IMG/VR virus record: IMGVR_UViG_3300033150_001207
Coordinates: 20,204-84,203 of that record
Reading direction: 5' to 3' (one strand)
Length of the DNA stretch: 64,000 bases
Source of the DNA: a virus
The notes under the pieces are model-generated. The model was not told where the DNA came from, did no database searches, and saw only the letters and a program-made list of their open reading frames with translations. This document shows, piece after piece, positions 8,857 to 18,500 of this stretch (position 1 is its first letter; each line of letters opens with the position of its first letter). The translations under genes were made by a program, and so were the position numbers.

Positions 8857-8873
8857 ACCCAAAGGAGTGAAAA

Positions 8874-10079
8874 ATGAAAGATCCACGGGAAGAACAGGCA
8901 GAAGAAGCGGTAAAAAGAGGGGAAGAAATTCAAGCTAAACTTTATAATGTTAGCAAAGAGGAAACTGTCCCTGTAGAAGCTTCTAAATCTCAGGAAATTA
9001 AACCTGATGAGAAAAAGCCAGAAAAGCAAGCCGAGAAGTCTGGCAAAAAGAGTAAAGAGGGCATTGAGCCTACTCAGGAATCCAAATCTGGTAGTAAAAA
9101 ACCAGAGGAAGAAACCTGGAAAAGCAAGTTTGATACTTTGCAGGGTAAATATAATGCCGAGATTGCTAAACTCAAAGCCAGAGTAGAGGAAGCTGAAAAG
9201 AGAGCAAGTGAGTGGAGAGATACTGTTGCTGAGATAGGGAAGTATAAAGCTACCGAAGCAAAGCAACGGGAAAAACCAGAAAAAGTTCCAGAAATTAAAG
9301 CACCAAAGATTGATTCTGTTGTTGCGCAACCGCAAAAGCACGTTACTGATGAGGACCTAGAAGATTACGGTCCTGAGCAGTATAATTATGTCAAGCGTGT
9401 TGCTCAAGAGGTTGTCGATAACGCATTGTTCAATTTCAATAAGGCTATTGGCGATGTTATTGAGAAACGGTTCAATCAAATCGAGGGAAGAATTGCTCCT
9501 GTCGCTGATGATTTAAAAACCGTTAAAGCGACACAGGTAAAATCAAGGGAAGATAAATTCTGGGAGGATATAGATAGATTGTGTCCTGATTTACAGCAAT
9601 ATAACTATGATCCTGCTTTTAACGATTGGCTTGACCAACCGTCTGTTGAGGCTGGTTTTAAACGTAGAGAGTTGCTCAATGATGCTTTCTACAATCTTGA
9701 CGCTAACCGTGTTGCTCGACTTTTCAATGCATTTTTAAATAGTTCGCAAGTAAATAAACAGGTTACTACTCAGCCTGAAAGTGTTGCGGTGAGCGAACCT
9801 GTTACAGAGCAATCGGTAGCAGTTCCATCTGAGCCAGAGACACCAGTTGCTGGCAAACAAGTACCTACTGTAGACATTGAGGACTTGATTTCCCCGGGTG
9901 TGTCAAAAGCTGGGCAGTCAGCAATAGCTGTGGCAGAAAGCGATACCCCGCCTTTTAGTATAAAAACGTGGGAAAAAGCTAAGTCAGATTGGAATAATAA
10001 GAGAATATCTCTCGAAGACTACGAAAAGATTCATGCCGAGTTCGACGCCGCATTAAGGGAAGGAAGGGTAGTACCATAA
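8874..10079 (+). CDS. Scaffold / capsid assembly protein
   Basis: A 401-residue acidic and Lys-rich protein directly before the major capsid gene, the classic scaffold position. The N-terminal 130 residues are low-complexity (E, K, P, A) with a coiled coil near WKSKFDTLQGKYNAEIAKLKA. The C-terminus ends in a small helical segment (SWEKA-like TWEKAKSDWNNKRISLEDYEK) found at the end of many phage scaffolds, which binds the capsid protein. It directs procapsid assembly and is then released or degraded; no protease gene was seen nearby. RBS AAAGGAG. Confidence 0.8.
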   Translation: MKDPREEQAEEAVKRGEEIQAKLYNVSKEETVPVEASKSQEIKPDEKKPEKQAEKSGKKSKEGIEPTQESKSGSKKPEEETWKSKFDTLQGKYNAEIAKLKARVEEAEKRASEWRDTVAEIGKYKATEAKQREKPEKVPEIKAPKIDSVVAQPQKHVTDEDLEDYGPEQYNYVKRVAQEVVDNALFNFNKAIGDVIEKRFNQIEGRIAPVADDLKTVKATQVKSREDKFWEDIDRLCPDLQQYNYDPAFNDWLDQPSVEAGFKRRELLNDAFYNLDANRVARLFNAFLNSSQVNKQVTTQPESVAVSEPVTEQSVAVPSEPETPVAGKQVPTVDIEDLISPGVSKAGQSAIAVAESDTPPFSIKTWEKAKSDWNNKRISLEDYEKIHAEFDAALREGRVVP

Positions 10080-10098
10080 GTTTGAAAGAGGTTTAATA

Positions 10099-10734
10099 AT
10101 GGCTGTTTACAACCGAGCTCAGGGTATGCCAAATTATTCCGCAGATAGCGGTGGAAACTTTATTCCTGAACTGTGGGCGCCCCGTATGCAAATCAGGTTT
10201 TATAAAGCCAATGTATTCAGAGCTATTTCCAATAATAGTTATGAAGGAGAGATTAAGCAATTTGGCGACACGGTTCATATAAACACATATCCTGACATCG
10301 ACATTTTCGATTATGTTAAAGGTCAAAAACTTCCTATTCAAACACCAAGCTCCACTCCTTCAAGTCTTACTATCGATAAGGGTAAGGCTTTCAACTTTTT
10401 AGTTGATGATGTGGACAAGGTACAGTCAAGACCCGATCTCACAAAAGAGTTCGGTGATACTGCCGGGTTACAATTGGCAGAGGAAATAGACAAGGATGTT
10501 ATTCAAGGTGTTTATTCCGATGCTGATTCCGACAATGTTGGTGCGACTGCTGGTGCAGAATCAAATTCCTATGATATGGGTGCTGCGTCTGCATACGAAA
10601 GTCTCACCAAGACCACAATTCTTGACTATATCGTTGACATGGGTTCTATTTTGGATGAACAGAACGTTCCTAATGATGGCAAGCGCTGGGTTGTTTTTAC
10701 ACCCTGGGCTGCTGGACTCATTAGAAAATCGGAT
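10099..10734 (+). CDS. Major capsid protein, exon 1 (212 codons)
   Basis: N-terminal two thirds of the major capsid protein. Recognisable segments are FIPELWAPRMQIRFYKANVF near the N-terminus, FNFLVDDVDKVQSRPDL in the middle, and WVVFTPWAAGLIRKSD at the exon end, a pattern of many phage capsid proteins. The reading frame runs on 12 codons into intron sequence and stops, so without splicing the protein would lack its last 100 residues. The exon ends at GAT, and GGAT pairs with the intron's GTCC to give the U-G pair expected at a group I 5' splice site. RBS GAGGTTTAATA. Confidence 0.9.
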
Positions 10735-11661
10735 TCAAAAAGGGTCCCCTGCGTTAGTAATATCGCAGTGTAAATCAGGTGAATTGCTGGAATACTGAAA
10801 TGTAAATCAGCAGCCAAGCCCTTAAATGGGAAGGTCCAACGACTAATTCCTGAGTCTTAAAAAGTCTAAACTTTTATGTCGGAGACTTAAAATGAACAAA
10901 TATGATAGGGGAGTATTAATTGGTATGGCTCTTGGGGATGGATATATAAAAGTTAAAAGTGATGCTGATAGAATCAAAAAAAGAAACCCTTCGGCACAAA
11001 TGTCTTTTAGTCATAGCATAAAACAAAAAGAATATGCTCAATACAAAGTAGATAGATTGAATAAAATATTTGGTGGAAATGCTACTTTGAGAACTGGGGT
11101 ATATAAAAGTACAAACGGCGAAAGCTATAAAATATGTTATGCAAATAAGAGTAATCCATATTTTAAAGTGTTAAGAAGAATGCTTTATAAAAATGGTCAA
11201 AAATATATAACAAGGCATGTACTTAATATGTTAAATCCAGATGGTATTGCAATATGGTTTATGGATGATGGTAGCCGTAGGGCAAACAAGAATCTTGATG
11301 GTAAAATATCGTCAGTAGCTTTAACAATAAGTACGTGTTGTTCACGAGAAGAAGTTGACTCTATAATTGACTATTTTAATGAAATATATGGAATAGGGTT
11401 TAAACCAGCATTACACAAAAGAACTAGTTTATGGTCTGTAAGAGCCAATACATATGACTCGAAAATGTTGGCAAATCTTATAATGCCATATATGATTGAT
11501 TCTATGAAATACAAACTATCATTTGTTACAAAACTCAGGGAACACGAGCTCCTGAAGTCCAATAATCAGTTATATATTGTTGGATTATGAGATAGTCTAA
11601 ACTTACGGAAATAGAAACCGTAAGAAGTTTAGGATAAAGAGCCTAAACGGTAATAAAATTG
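10735..11661 (+). mobile_element. Group I self-splicing intron in the major capsid gene (927 bases)
   Basis: P1 is exon GGAT|TC paired with intron GGGTCC across an AAAAA loop, with a U-G pair at the cut. The core follows the group I plan: GAATTGCTGGAA and AATCAGCAGCCAAGC (P4/P6 region), CAACGACTA (P7 5' strand), then GAGATAGTC (P7 3' strand) after the endonuclease gene. P9-type hairpins TTACGG/CCGTAA and GTTTAGG/CCTAAAC follow. The last intron base is G11661, as expected for the terminal guanosine. The endonuclease gene sits in the loop between P7 5' and P7 3'. Joining 10734 to 11662 restores frame (codons GAT-CTG). Confidence 0.88.
10892..11590 (+). CDS. LAGLIDADG homing endonuclease inside the intron
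   Basis: A 232-residue protein with two LAGLIDADG-type motifs: VLIGMALGDGYIK (about residues 8-20) and IAIWFMDDGSRRA (about residue 115-127). Such enzymes cut intron-less alleles so that the intron is copied into them by repair. Start ATG follows a GGAG site. The gene is AT-rich compared with the flanking exons, a usual mark of a mobile endonuclease gene. Confidence 0.92.
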   Translation: MNKYDRGVLIGMALGDGYIKVKSDADRIKKRNPSAQMSFSHSIKQKEYAQYKVDRLNKIFGGNATLRTGVYKSTNGESYKICYANKSNPYFKVLRRMLYKNGQKYITRHVLNMLNPDGIAIWFMDDGSRRANKNLDGKISSVALTISTCCSREEVDSIIDYFNEIYGIGFKPALHKRTSLWSVRANTYDSKMLANLIMPYMIDSMKYKLSFVTKLREHELLKSNNQLYIVGL

Positions 11662-11964
11662 CTGAAAGATGTTTCCATGACTGGTGATACTGTATCACCG
11701 CTTCGTAATGGTAGAATCGGTATGATTAATAACATGAACATTCATGTTTCCAATAATGTACTTTCTACCACCGACGGTGGAACCACTGTCTGGTATATGC
11801 TTTTTGGTCATCCATTAGCGATTTCATTCGCAGAACAACTTGTCCAGACCCGTGCAATTCAGGCACCCGACACATTCGGATATTACATCAGTGGTCTCCA
11901 TGTTTATGGATACGACGTTGTTAAACCCGAAGCTTTAGGGTATCTGTATGCGGCGAAAGGCTAA
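11662..11964 (+). CDS. Major capsid protein, exon 2 (100 codons plus stop)
   Basis: C-terminal part of the capsid protein, starting LKDVSMTGDTVSPLRNG and ending LGYLYAAKG. GRIGMINNMNIHVSNNV and FAEQLVQTRAIQAPDTFGYYISGLHVYG are typical of phage capsid C-terminal domains. A TTG at 11659 could make it look like a separate gene, but it lacks a good ribosome binding site and the upstream exon needs it. Spliced product length would be 312 residues. Confidence 0.88.
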   Translation: MKDVSMTGDTVSPLRNGRIGMINNMNIHVSNNVLSTTDGGTTVWYMLFGHPLAISFAEQLVQTRAIQAPDTFGYYISGLHVYGYDVVKPEALGYLYAAKG

Positions 11965-12004
11965 TAATTGTTAATCTAAATCTTAGAAAGTAAGGGATTT
12001 TGAA

Positions 12005-12484
12005 ATGTCAACAACTTATGATTATATTGATGAGACTGATAAACAGTTTCATGGTGTTGATTTTCCTGTCGCTGGGTCTGAAAGGTTCACTGTTGTGGAA
12101 CGCACGTTCGATGCGGCTGAAGCATTGGACGATCTTGGTGCTTCCGCATGGGTAGCCAATGATGTTGTGAAACTTATTGATGTTCCTGCAAAAACACTTA
12201 TTCTGGGTATTTCTGTCAGGATTACATCTGCCGAGTCCACTGACAATGCTACTCTCGATATCGGAGACGGGGATGACCCGAACGGATGGGAAGATGGTAT
12301 TGACGCAACCACAACCACGCATATTTTCACTAAAACATATGCCAATGGTGGAAGTGTGACCGATAAAGATAACGGTTACTATGCTTCTGCGGATACAATT
12401 GACGCTGTGTTAGGTGATGTTGTGTGGACTGATGGTGTGTTCAATATTAAAGTAGTTATGGTTAATATGGCTGACGTCAATTAA
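12005..12484 (+). CDS. Capsid decoration-like protein
   Basis: A 159-residue, beta-rich acidic protein directly after the capsid gene. The pattern VPAKTLILGISVRITSAES followed by ATLDIGDGDDPNGWEDGID matches small proteins that commonly follow major capsid genes and are thought to decorate or stabilise capsids. Start ATG follows GTAAGGGA. Role is inferred from position and pattern. Confidence 0.65.
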   Translation: MSTTYDYIDETDKQFHGVDFPVAGSERFTVVERTFDAAEALDDLGASAWVANDVVKLIDVPAKTLILGISVRITSAESTDNATLDIGDGDDPNGWEDGIDATTTTHIFTKTYANGGSVTDKDNGYYASADTIDAVLGDVVWTDGVFNIKVVMVNMADVN

Positions 12485-12494
12485 TCAGACATAA

Positions 12495-12522
12495 TGTGGG
12501 GGTCTGAAATATGACCCCCATA
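12495..12522 (+). terminator. Strong hairpin after the capsid genes
   Basis: TGGGGGTC (12497-12504) pairs perfectly with GACCCCCA (12513-12520), loop of eight, extendable by two pairs. No U-tract follows, so it may slow exonucleases or partly terminate. It lies right after the highly expressed capsid and decoration genes. Confidence 0.5.
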
Positions 12523-12549
12523 CGAAATATAACATAGCAGGTACAGTTG

Positions 12550-12591
12550 TACTCATACCAAGCACAAAGTAGATATTAATAAGTATGAGTA
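12550..12591 (+). repeat. Inverted repeat TACTCATAC/GTATGAGTA
   Basis: Nine-base perfect arms at 12550-12558 and 12583-12591 separated by 24 bases, just downstream of the strong hairpin. Together they structure the 148-base gap between the decoration gene and the next gene. Confidence 0.4.
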
Positions 12592-12632
12592 ATCTTGCCT
12601 AGTAATTCAGAGCATAGGAGAGGAGAACTATA

Positions 12633-13124
12633 ATGACTCGTTACATGAAACGGAAAGATTCGCCGCATGTAATCATATTCGACAAAAATCTTGTTAACGA
12701 TAACAGGTTTGAAATCTTGCCTGAGGATTTTGATATAAAACGTTATCAAGAAGAAATGGTTAAAACAAAAGGTAAACCAATACATACTATTGAATATTTT
12801 TCTCAGAGTGAGATTGGTAAACTTGTAGATAAAGAGCTTGGTTTTGAAAAAGAGCAATCGCCCGTTTCTGCAATACCAATATCACGGAATTCCAATGATA
12901 TGGATATCGGTATTGCCAGTTCCGATACTGCCGAACCAGAAGCTGTTTCCGAAACCGAGGAAGAATCCGAACAAGAATCGGTAGTTCATATGAAATTAGA
13001 GGAATTAAGGGCGCACATTGCCAACGCATACGGCGTTTCTGTTCCTCACAAAAAAACAAGAGACGAATTGCTCAGAATGGAAAGGGCATTGCGTCTGGGT
13101 TATGAGTATAAAGAAAAAGAGTGA
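12633..13124 (+). CDS. Hypothetical head-neck protein
   Basis: Unrecognised 163-residue acidic protein with strong RBS (GAGAGGAGAAC). The N-terminal half is mixed alpha/beta (RYMKRKDSPHVIIFDKNL). The C-terminal end (LEELRAHIANAYGVSVPHKKTRDELLRMERA) resembles the small helical HeH/SAP-like motif found at the end of some phage structural proteins. Lies between capsid and neck genes. Confidence 0.65.
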   Translation: MTRYMKRKDSPHVIIFDKNLVNDNRFEILPEDFDIKRYQEEMVKTKGKPIHTIEYFSQSEIGKLVDKELGFEKEQSPVSAIPISRNSNDMDIGIASSDTAEPEAVSETEEESEQESVVHMKLEELRAHIANAYGVSVPHKKTRDELLRMERALRLGYEYKEKE

Positions 13125-13135
13125 GAATATAGATA

Positions 13136-14119
13136 ATGACATATGATGATGTACTTAATAGAGTACGACGCAGAGTACGCGACTTTAAACATTTTACATG
13201 GGCAGAGGACGAAGTACGAGACTATATAAATGACGGATATAGAGAATTTGCCATGCTGACTCACTGTCTCAAAAAACATGGACAGATTATAATCTCTACC
13301 GATACTTCACTTTACGATGTTCCTTCCGATAATCTCATGATTTACCGTGCAGAGTGGGATGGTAAAGTATGTCCGATTCGCACTACGGAAGAAATGGACA
13401 AGATTTACGGTGGGCATGACTGGAGGAATACCGAAGGTGAGAATATAATGTATGTTATTCAGGATGGCGAGGGTTATCCGCAAATAAGGATATATCCTAT
13501 CATAACCGACTCTGACGATATTGGGCATTTGGTTACTGGTACAGATGGTAATACTTATAGATGTATTGTTGATCATACTGCTGATAGTGATAATAAACCT
13601 ATTACTGGTAGCGATTATGCAGATTACTGGGAAGCATATACTGGTAGTGGAACCGCTGATACATGGGTGAGTGGTACTGAGTATTACAAATATTTGGAAT
13701 TGGAATTAGATTACGTATATGTACCCACAGAACTACCTGTAGTTGTAAATGGAACTGACAGTAAAAGATATAAATGTATTCTTGACCATACTTCCTCAGC
13801 CGATGACAAACCTGTTACTGGTGATAATTATACTACATACTGGAGCGAATATATAGGTGATAAAAGCGGTGGTACGTGGATTACTAATACAGCATATGCA
13901 GGATATACGTATGATATTCCCGCAATGTATCATATAGCTCTCGTCGAATACGCAATATCACAATGCCAAAACGCCGAAGTGCAATCACAAAAGAAAGGCT
14001 ATTCGAGTAGTGCGCATTATGAAAGGTATATGAGAATGGTAAGAGCATGTAAACTAGAAACGGAAAGAGGATACGCTGTCGATAAATCGACAAAGGTTTA
14101 TGCAAGAAATTTCGTGTAG
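13136..14119 (+). CDS. Neck/adaptor protein with two inserted modules
   Basis: A 327-residue head-to-tail adaptor candidate. The N-terminus (LNRVRRRVRDFKHFTWAEDEVRDYINDGYREF) and C-terminal helix (AQVQSQKKGYSS-like, HYERYMRMVRAC) match podovirus gp4-type adaptors and the next two genes. The middle contains two related modules of about 50 residues: GNTYRCIVDHTADSDNKP...YADYWEAY...WVSGTEY and SKRYKCILDHTSSADDKP...YTTYWSEY...WITNTAY. These resemble small carbohydrate-binding-like modules and look inserted into the adaptor fold. Such duplicated insertions are uncommon in adaptors. Confidence 0.7.
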   Translation: MTYDDVLNRVRRRVRDFKHFTWAEDEVRDYINDGYREFAMLTHCLKKHGQIIISTDTSLYDVPSDNLMIYRAEWDGKVCPIRTTEEMDKIYGGHDWRNTEGENIMYVIQDGEGYPQIRIYPIITDSDDIGHLVTGTDGNTYRCIVDHTADSDNKPITGSDYADYWEAYTGSGTADTWVSGTEYYKYLELELDYVYVPTELPVVVNGTDSKRYKCILDHTSSADDKPVTGDNYTTYWSEYIGDKSGGTWITNTAYAGYTYDIPAMYHIALVEYAISQCQNAEVQSQKKGYSSSAHYERYMRMVRACKLETERGYAVDKSTKVYARNFV

Positions 14120-14182
14120 ATAATAAGGGCTTTATATAGATTTGGCAGGTGATAATATTAATATTTTTAAGGAGATAATACT

Positions 14183-14872
14183 ATGGCATATACAGACAAA
14201 GAGGTAGCTGACCTCACTACGGAAGTACGTCGTTTATTTAATGAGCCTGTTCCCATGTCAATCACGGATACTGACATTAATAAATGGCTGGACTTTGCGG
14301 TAAATAAAATGTCGGATGCGGGATTATTAGGTGAAGTTACGGAAGAGTTACAATTTGACGGTTCAACACCGGAACAAAAGCTCGCATATACAATTTTCCA
14401 TCCGGTGGCTGTGATTTATGAAGGCGCAAGCACTTCTACTCCAGGCGCTACATCAAGTCCAGTACAAGCGCCTTTTGCATTGACAAAGACAAACTATAGG
14501 CAAATGGCTCATAATCAAACAGACCCCGGTGCTAGTAGTACGTATCCAACGGAATGGTGGGCTGAAGGTGGGTATATACATTTCTGGCCTCCGCCTGGTA
14601 CTGATTTGGCAAATCATTATATAAGAGTCTTTGGTTATACAAGATATGATACTTACGATAAAACTAAAGTTCCGTCATGGTTGCAGGAATATACAATCTG
14701 GTATGCGCTTTCTATGGCATTTGAGAAGATTGGTAATTATGCGGCAGCGCAGCAATATATGAGTGTGTTTGATAATTTTATATCATTCCATAGACAGGAA
14801 ATGATAAGCGACATTATAGATGCTAAAGACGATATGCGACAAAAAGATAGAACTCAGGTGATAGGGGGATAA
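14183..14872 (+). CDS. Neck/adaptor protein 2
   Basis: A 229-residue protein whose opening (VADLTTEVRRLFNEP...DTDINKWLDFAVNKMSDAG) parallels the genes on both sides. The C-terminal LQEYTIWYALSMAFEKIGNYAAAQQYMSVFDNFI is the long helix of this adaptor family. It probably forms part of the ring between portal and tail. Strong RBS AAGGAGATAATA. Confidence 0.68.
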   Translation: MAYTDKEVADLTTEVRRLFNEPVPMSITDTDINKWLDFAVNKMSDAGLLGEVTEELQFDGSTPEQKLAYTIFHPVAVIYEGASTSTPGATSSPVQAPFALTKTNYRQMAHNQTDPGASSTYPTEWWAEGGYIHFWPPPGTDLANHYIRVFGYTRYDTYDKTKVPSWLQEYTIWYALSMAFEKIGNYAAAQQYMSVFDNFISFHRQEMISDIIDAKDDMRQKDRTQVIGG

Positions 14873-14875
14873 TAA

Positions 14876-15574
14876 ATGGCTGATTTAGCAATAGCTGATG
14901 CAATATTAGAAGTTCGGAGAAGGATTAACGAACCTAGCGAAAAAGTAATTCTTGATACAGAAATAACTGAATGGTTACACAGAGGTGCGAGAAATGTTTC
15001 CGCTATTACTCTATGTAATACTGCAACAACTGGCTCTGATTCCACTTTTGTGCAAAATACATTCAGATATCCTATAACATCAGATTTTATAAAACTTGAT
15101 ACCGCTATACGTATAAAAAGTGATGGCTCTACGGAGCTGGAGGGGTTACAGCGTATTCACCCAAGACACACTGGCCATGTTGGTGGAGGAAGTACACCTG
15201 GGACACCTAAATTTTGGTTTAACTGGCATGAAGCTGGCCAGCCAACCTATATAAATTATTTGTACACATATCCCACTGCAAGTTCTACCGCCGCTACCGG
15301 GTCAAGCGGGGTAAGAATTCGTGGATACCTAATCGTAGATGACTATGGCGATGGCGACCAATTACCCGACTGGGCGAACAATCTTGCTATTCTTTACGCT
15401 GTAGCGTGCGCCCATATTAAAGAAGGTAAACACGCAAAAGCGGCTGTGGAAATACAACGATATATGAATGCGGTAATGAATGCTCGCAGAATATTCTACG
15501 AAAGTAATCAAGTACCCGATACCGCTGATATGAGAAAATTACCTGACACAAAAATATATCCCGAAAGGCAATAA
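14876..15574 (+). CDS. Neck/adaptor protein 3
   Basis: A 232-residue paralogue of the preceding gene (ADAILEVRRRINEPSE...DTEITEWLHRGARNVSA at the start; LAILYAVACAHIKEGKHAKAAVEIQRYMNAV at the C-terminus). RBS AGGGGGATAATA. Three related adaptor genes in a row suggest a stacked neck or alternative subunits. Confidence 0.68.
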   Translation: MADLAIADAILEVRRRINEPSEKVILDTEITEWLHRGARNVSAITLCNTATTGSDSTFVQNTFRYPITSDFIKLDTAIRIKSDGSTELEGLQRIHPRHTGHVGGGSTPGTPKFWFNWHEAGQPTYINYLYTYPTASSTAATGSSGVRIRGYLIVDDYGDGDQLPDWANNLAILYAVACAHIKEGKHAKAAVEIQRYMNAVMNARRIFYESNQVPDTADMRKLPDTKIYPERQ

Positions 15575-15577
15575 CAA

Positions 15578-18500
15578 ATGGCTGAAGAAGATTTAGTTAT
15601 ACAGCCCGACCAGACACCAGAACTCAGAACCGATATTCCGCAGGCACCGGATACTACTGTTGTAAATGGCGATATAGTGCCAAATTTGAGGACTGATATT
15701 CCGCAGGCGCCGGATACCGTGGTTACGGATAGCGACACGAAACCTACTTTGAATATTGATATACCGACAGCGCCAGATACGATAGTTACGGATACCGCGA
15801 TAACACCAAAGCTTGATACAGAGTTTCCGACTGCCCCCGATACAGTTGTTACAGTACCAGATTCAGTACCCCAGCTTTCTCAGGAATTTCCAGTCGCTGA
15901 CGATATACCATTGGAACGTGCTGAGTTTTCGTTCGCAAGAGGTAGATGGTTACCCAAGGGTGATGCACTGACAATCGGCGAGGAAAATTTCAGTGAGCTT
16001 GAGAACTTCAGGTATACCGATTTTGGACTGGAGGGTGTTGGTGGATTTACGAGGTTAAATGGTAATTACAAAATCGCTACTAGTATAGAAAACGGTATAC
16101 AGCTCACTACCAATTACAGTGCTGCGCCTTCTTATGTAATTGTGCAGTCTGGCGAGAGCCCTAAAAATTATTATTACTATACTGATGCTATTCCCAATGC
16201 TGTAAGTGGTGCTGCCACTGCATTGCACAGTGGGGTAGCGGGTAACTCTACTGCAAGATTTTCAAAATTGCCCAATGGGCATATTGGAATATGCGACGGG
16301 AAGGAAAATTTAATATGGGCAGGCGAACAAATGCCTGTTGGAGCATTTTTGGTAGCAGATATCGTTGATGGTACTATAGCCTATTTTCCTCAGATGGTTG
16401 ATGATGACCACATACAAGATTTTACAAATATAATCAATAATACGTTGAATGATTCAAATAATTATGTAGACTTAAACTATGTAACAACGGCATTTGGAGA
16501 TGATAGTTCTACGGTTACAGTCGCTAATACTTCTGGTAATATTATGAGATATACCGATAATGAAGTTGTTGACCATCATTGTGATTTTGTTACCAATGGA
16601 TTAGCTGTTGGACATGCTATAGTAGTAAAAAAAGGCGGTCCGTTTGGTGGTACAAATGAAGGTATGTTTAAAGTTACTGCAGTTGCGGAAACTTATTTTG
16701 AGGTAGAAAATCCTGATGGTGCTCTTGAGGGACCGGTAACTCTGACTGCTGATGCAATACGAACATGGGGAAAAAGAATATTAATAGGTACTACAAGAAG
16801 AGCAAGGGGATTTACTTTTGATATAGAAACAGCTAATACAAAATCTGCAACTTTAACGGAAATATATGTTATTGCTCCAACGACAGGGGCATTTACAGGA
16901 ATAACCACTGGGGCTTCGGTAATTACTGATGGTACTGAAGTTGGCGGGAAAACTATGGCTCAAAGTGGTAGTGTTACGTGGACTGATCCTGAAATAGACG
17001 AAGTAAAAACATTCTTTAAGGGATATTATTTATACTGGTATTTATTAGGAATAAGCGATTGTAATGCCAATATTGCCAATGTTACGGCAAAATGTGATGT
17101 TCAAAGCTTATCCGATATATGGGATGGAGTTTATAGAAAACCTATTTTATGTAAATACTATGACGATGATAATACTCCCTCGGTAAGAGATTATACACTT
17201 GAAATCAACACAAAAACCCCGATTACACAGCAGACAAATACTGACATTGACCCATATACTGTACCGATACAGAATATGGAACCTAAAATTGACTATTTGA
17301 CTGTTATGTTTGAAGAACCAATTAGGGCTTCAATTATTAATCTATACACTTATAAAACTGGTAATTCAGCAACACAAGACGGAACTGTAAATGTTAGATA
17401 CAATGTTGGTGATACGTGGTGTAATGTTAGAAGAATAATAAGGGATTCCACCGCGGTTCCCGGCTATAACCAGGGTGGATATGCTATTGGTGATTTCAGA
17501 AATCACACACAATTCCTGCCATTTTATAGAAGTGGTGTAATTCAGTGGCGGATAGACCCTACTCAAGTTGCACCAGAAAGAAGTGTAACTATAGATGGAA
17601 TTACAGGTTATGCATACAAATTCGTTACAGAAACTACAAAAATAACTGGCGATGTACAAATAGACACGATAGATGGTATTCCTGATCTACCAGAAATAGA
17701 TACGTTATACATATTCCCATTCCAATACAAGAACCGAGCTATGTGGTGCGGTGCTATATCAGACAATGAGAAGAATCGTGTAGATTATAGTAAAACCAAT
17801 ACCGTAGATGTATATAATGGTATGGATGCAAGCGGGTTTCATCACGAACGTTCGTTGTATTTTGGCGATCACCGCGCGCTTACAGGTGCTATTGAACTGT
17901 TTAATCAATATGGTGATACCGTGGAATCGATAGCTTTGTTCTTCAAAGATACCGAAACGTATATGCTTACTGGTTACAATCCAGAAACATTTAAGATACA
18001 TAGAATATCAAATTCTATTGGTTGCCCAGCGCCTTTGACTATTACTTCTGCCGAGGTATCACTTAAAGTTGAAGATGCGCCCGCTCAGAATATTGCATTA
18101 TGGTTGAGTGATAAAGGACCGAAAATGTATATTAATAATACTATACGTAGTATAAAAGGCGTCGAGAATTATTTCCAGCAAAGCGAAACAGAGGCAATAA
18201 ACACATCGTATTTTAGCATATGCAGGGCATGGTTCAATTCAGACTATCAAGAATGGAACTTGCTTATACCTTCTGGTTCTGGACAAACTACCATAAATAC
18301 ATGGTTAGTATACGATTTAATACGCGACAGATGGTATAAAAACACACCGACAGACGATTTTCCAGAAGGTGCATTCCCAGTTGTAGACACTAATGGGTTA
18401 TCATATAATTATGGATACACTACCGATAACGGTGGTGTATTATTACGCATGGAAAATGGACTTAAATGGGGCGACACCGATGATATAGAAAACAAAGTAA

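Noticed and set aside
11659-11964. Separate gene starting at TTG 11659
   Set aside because: It is exon 2 of the major capsid gene; splice sites and frame fit, and the TTG lacks a proper RBS.
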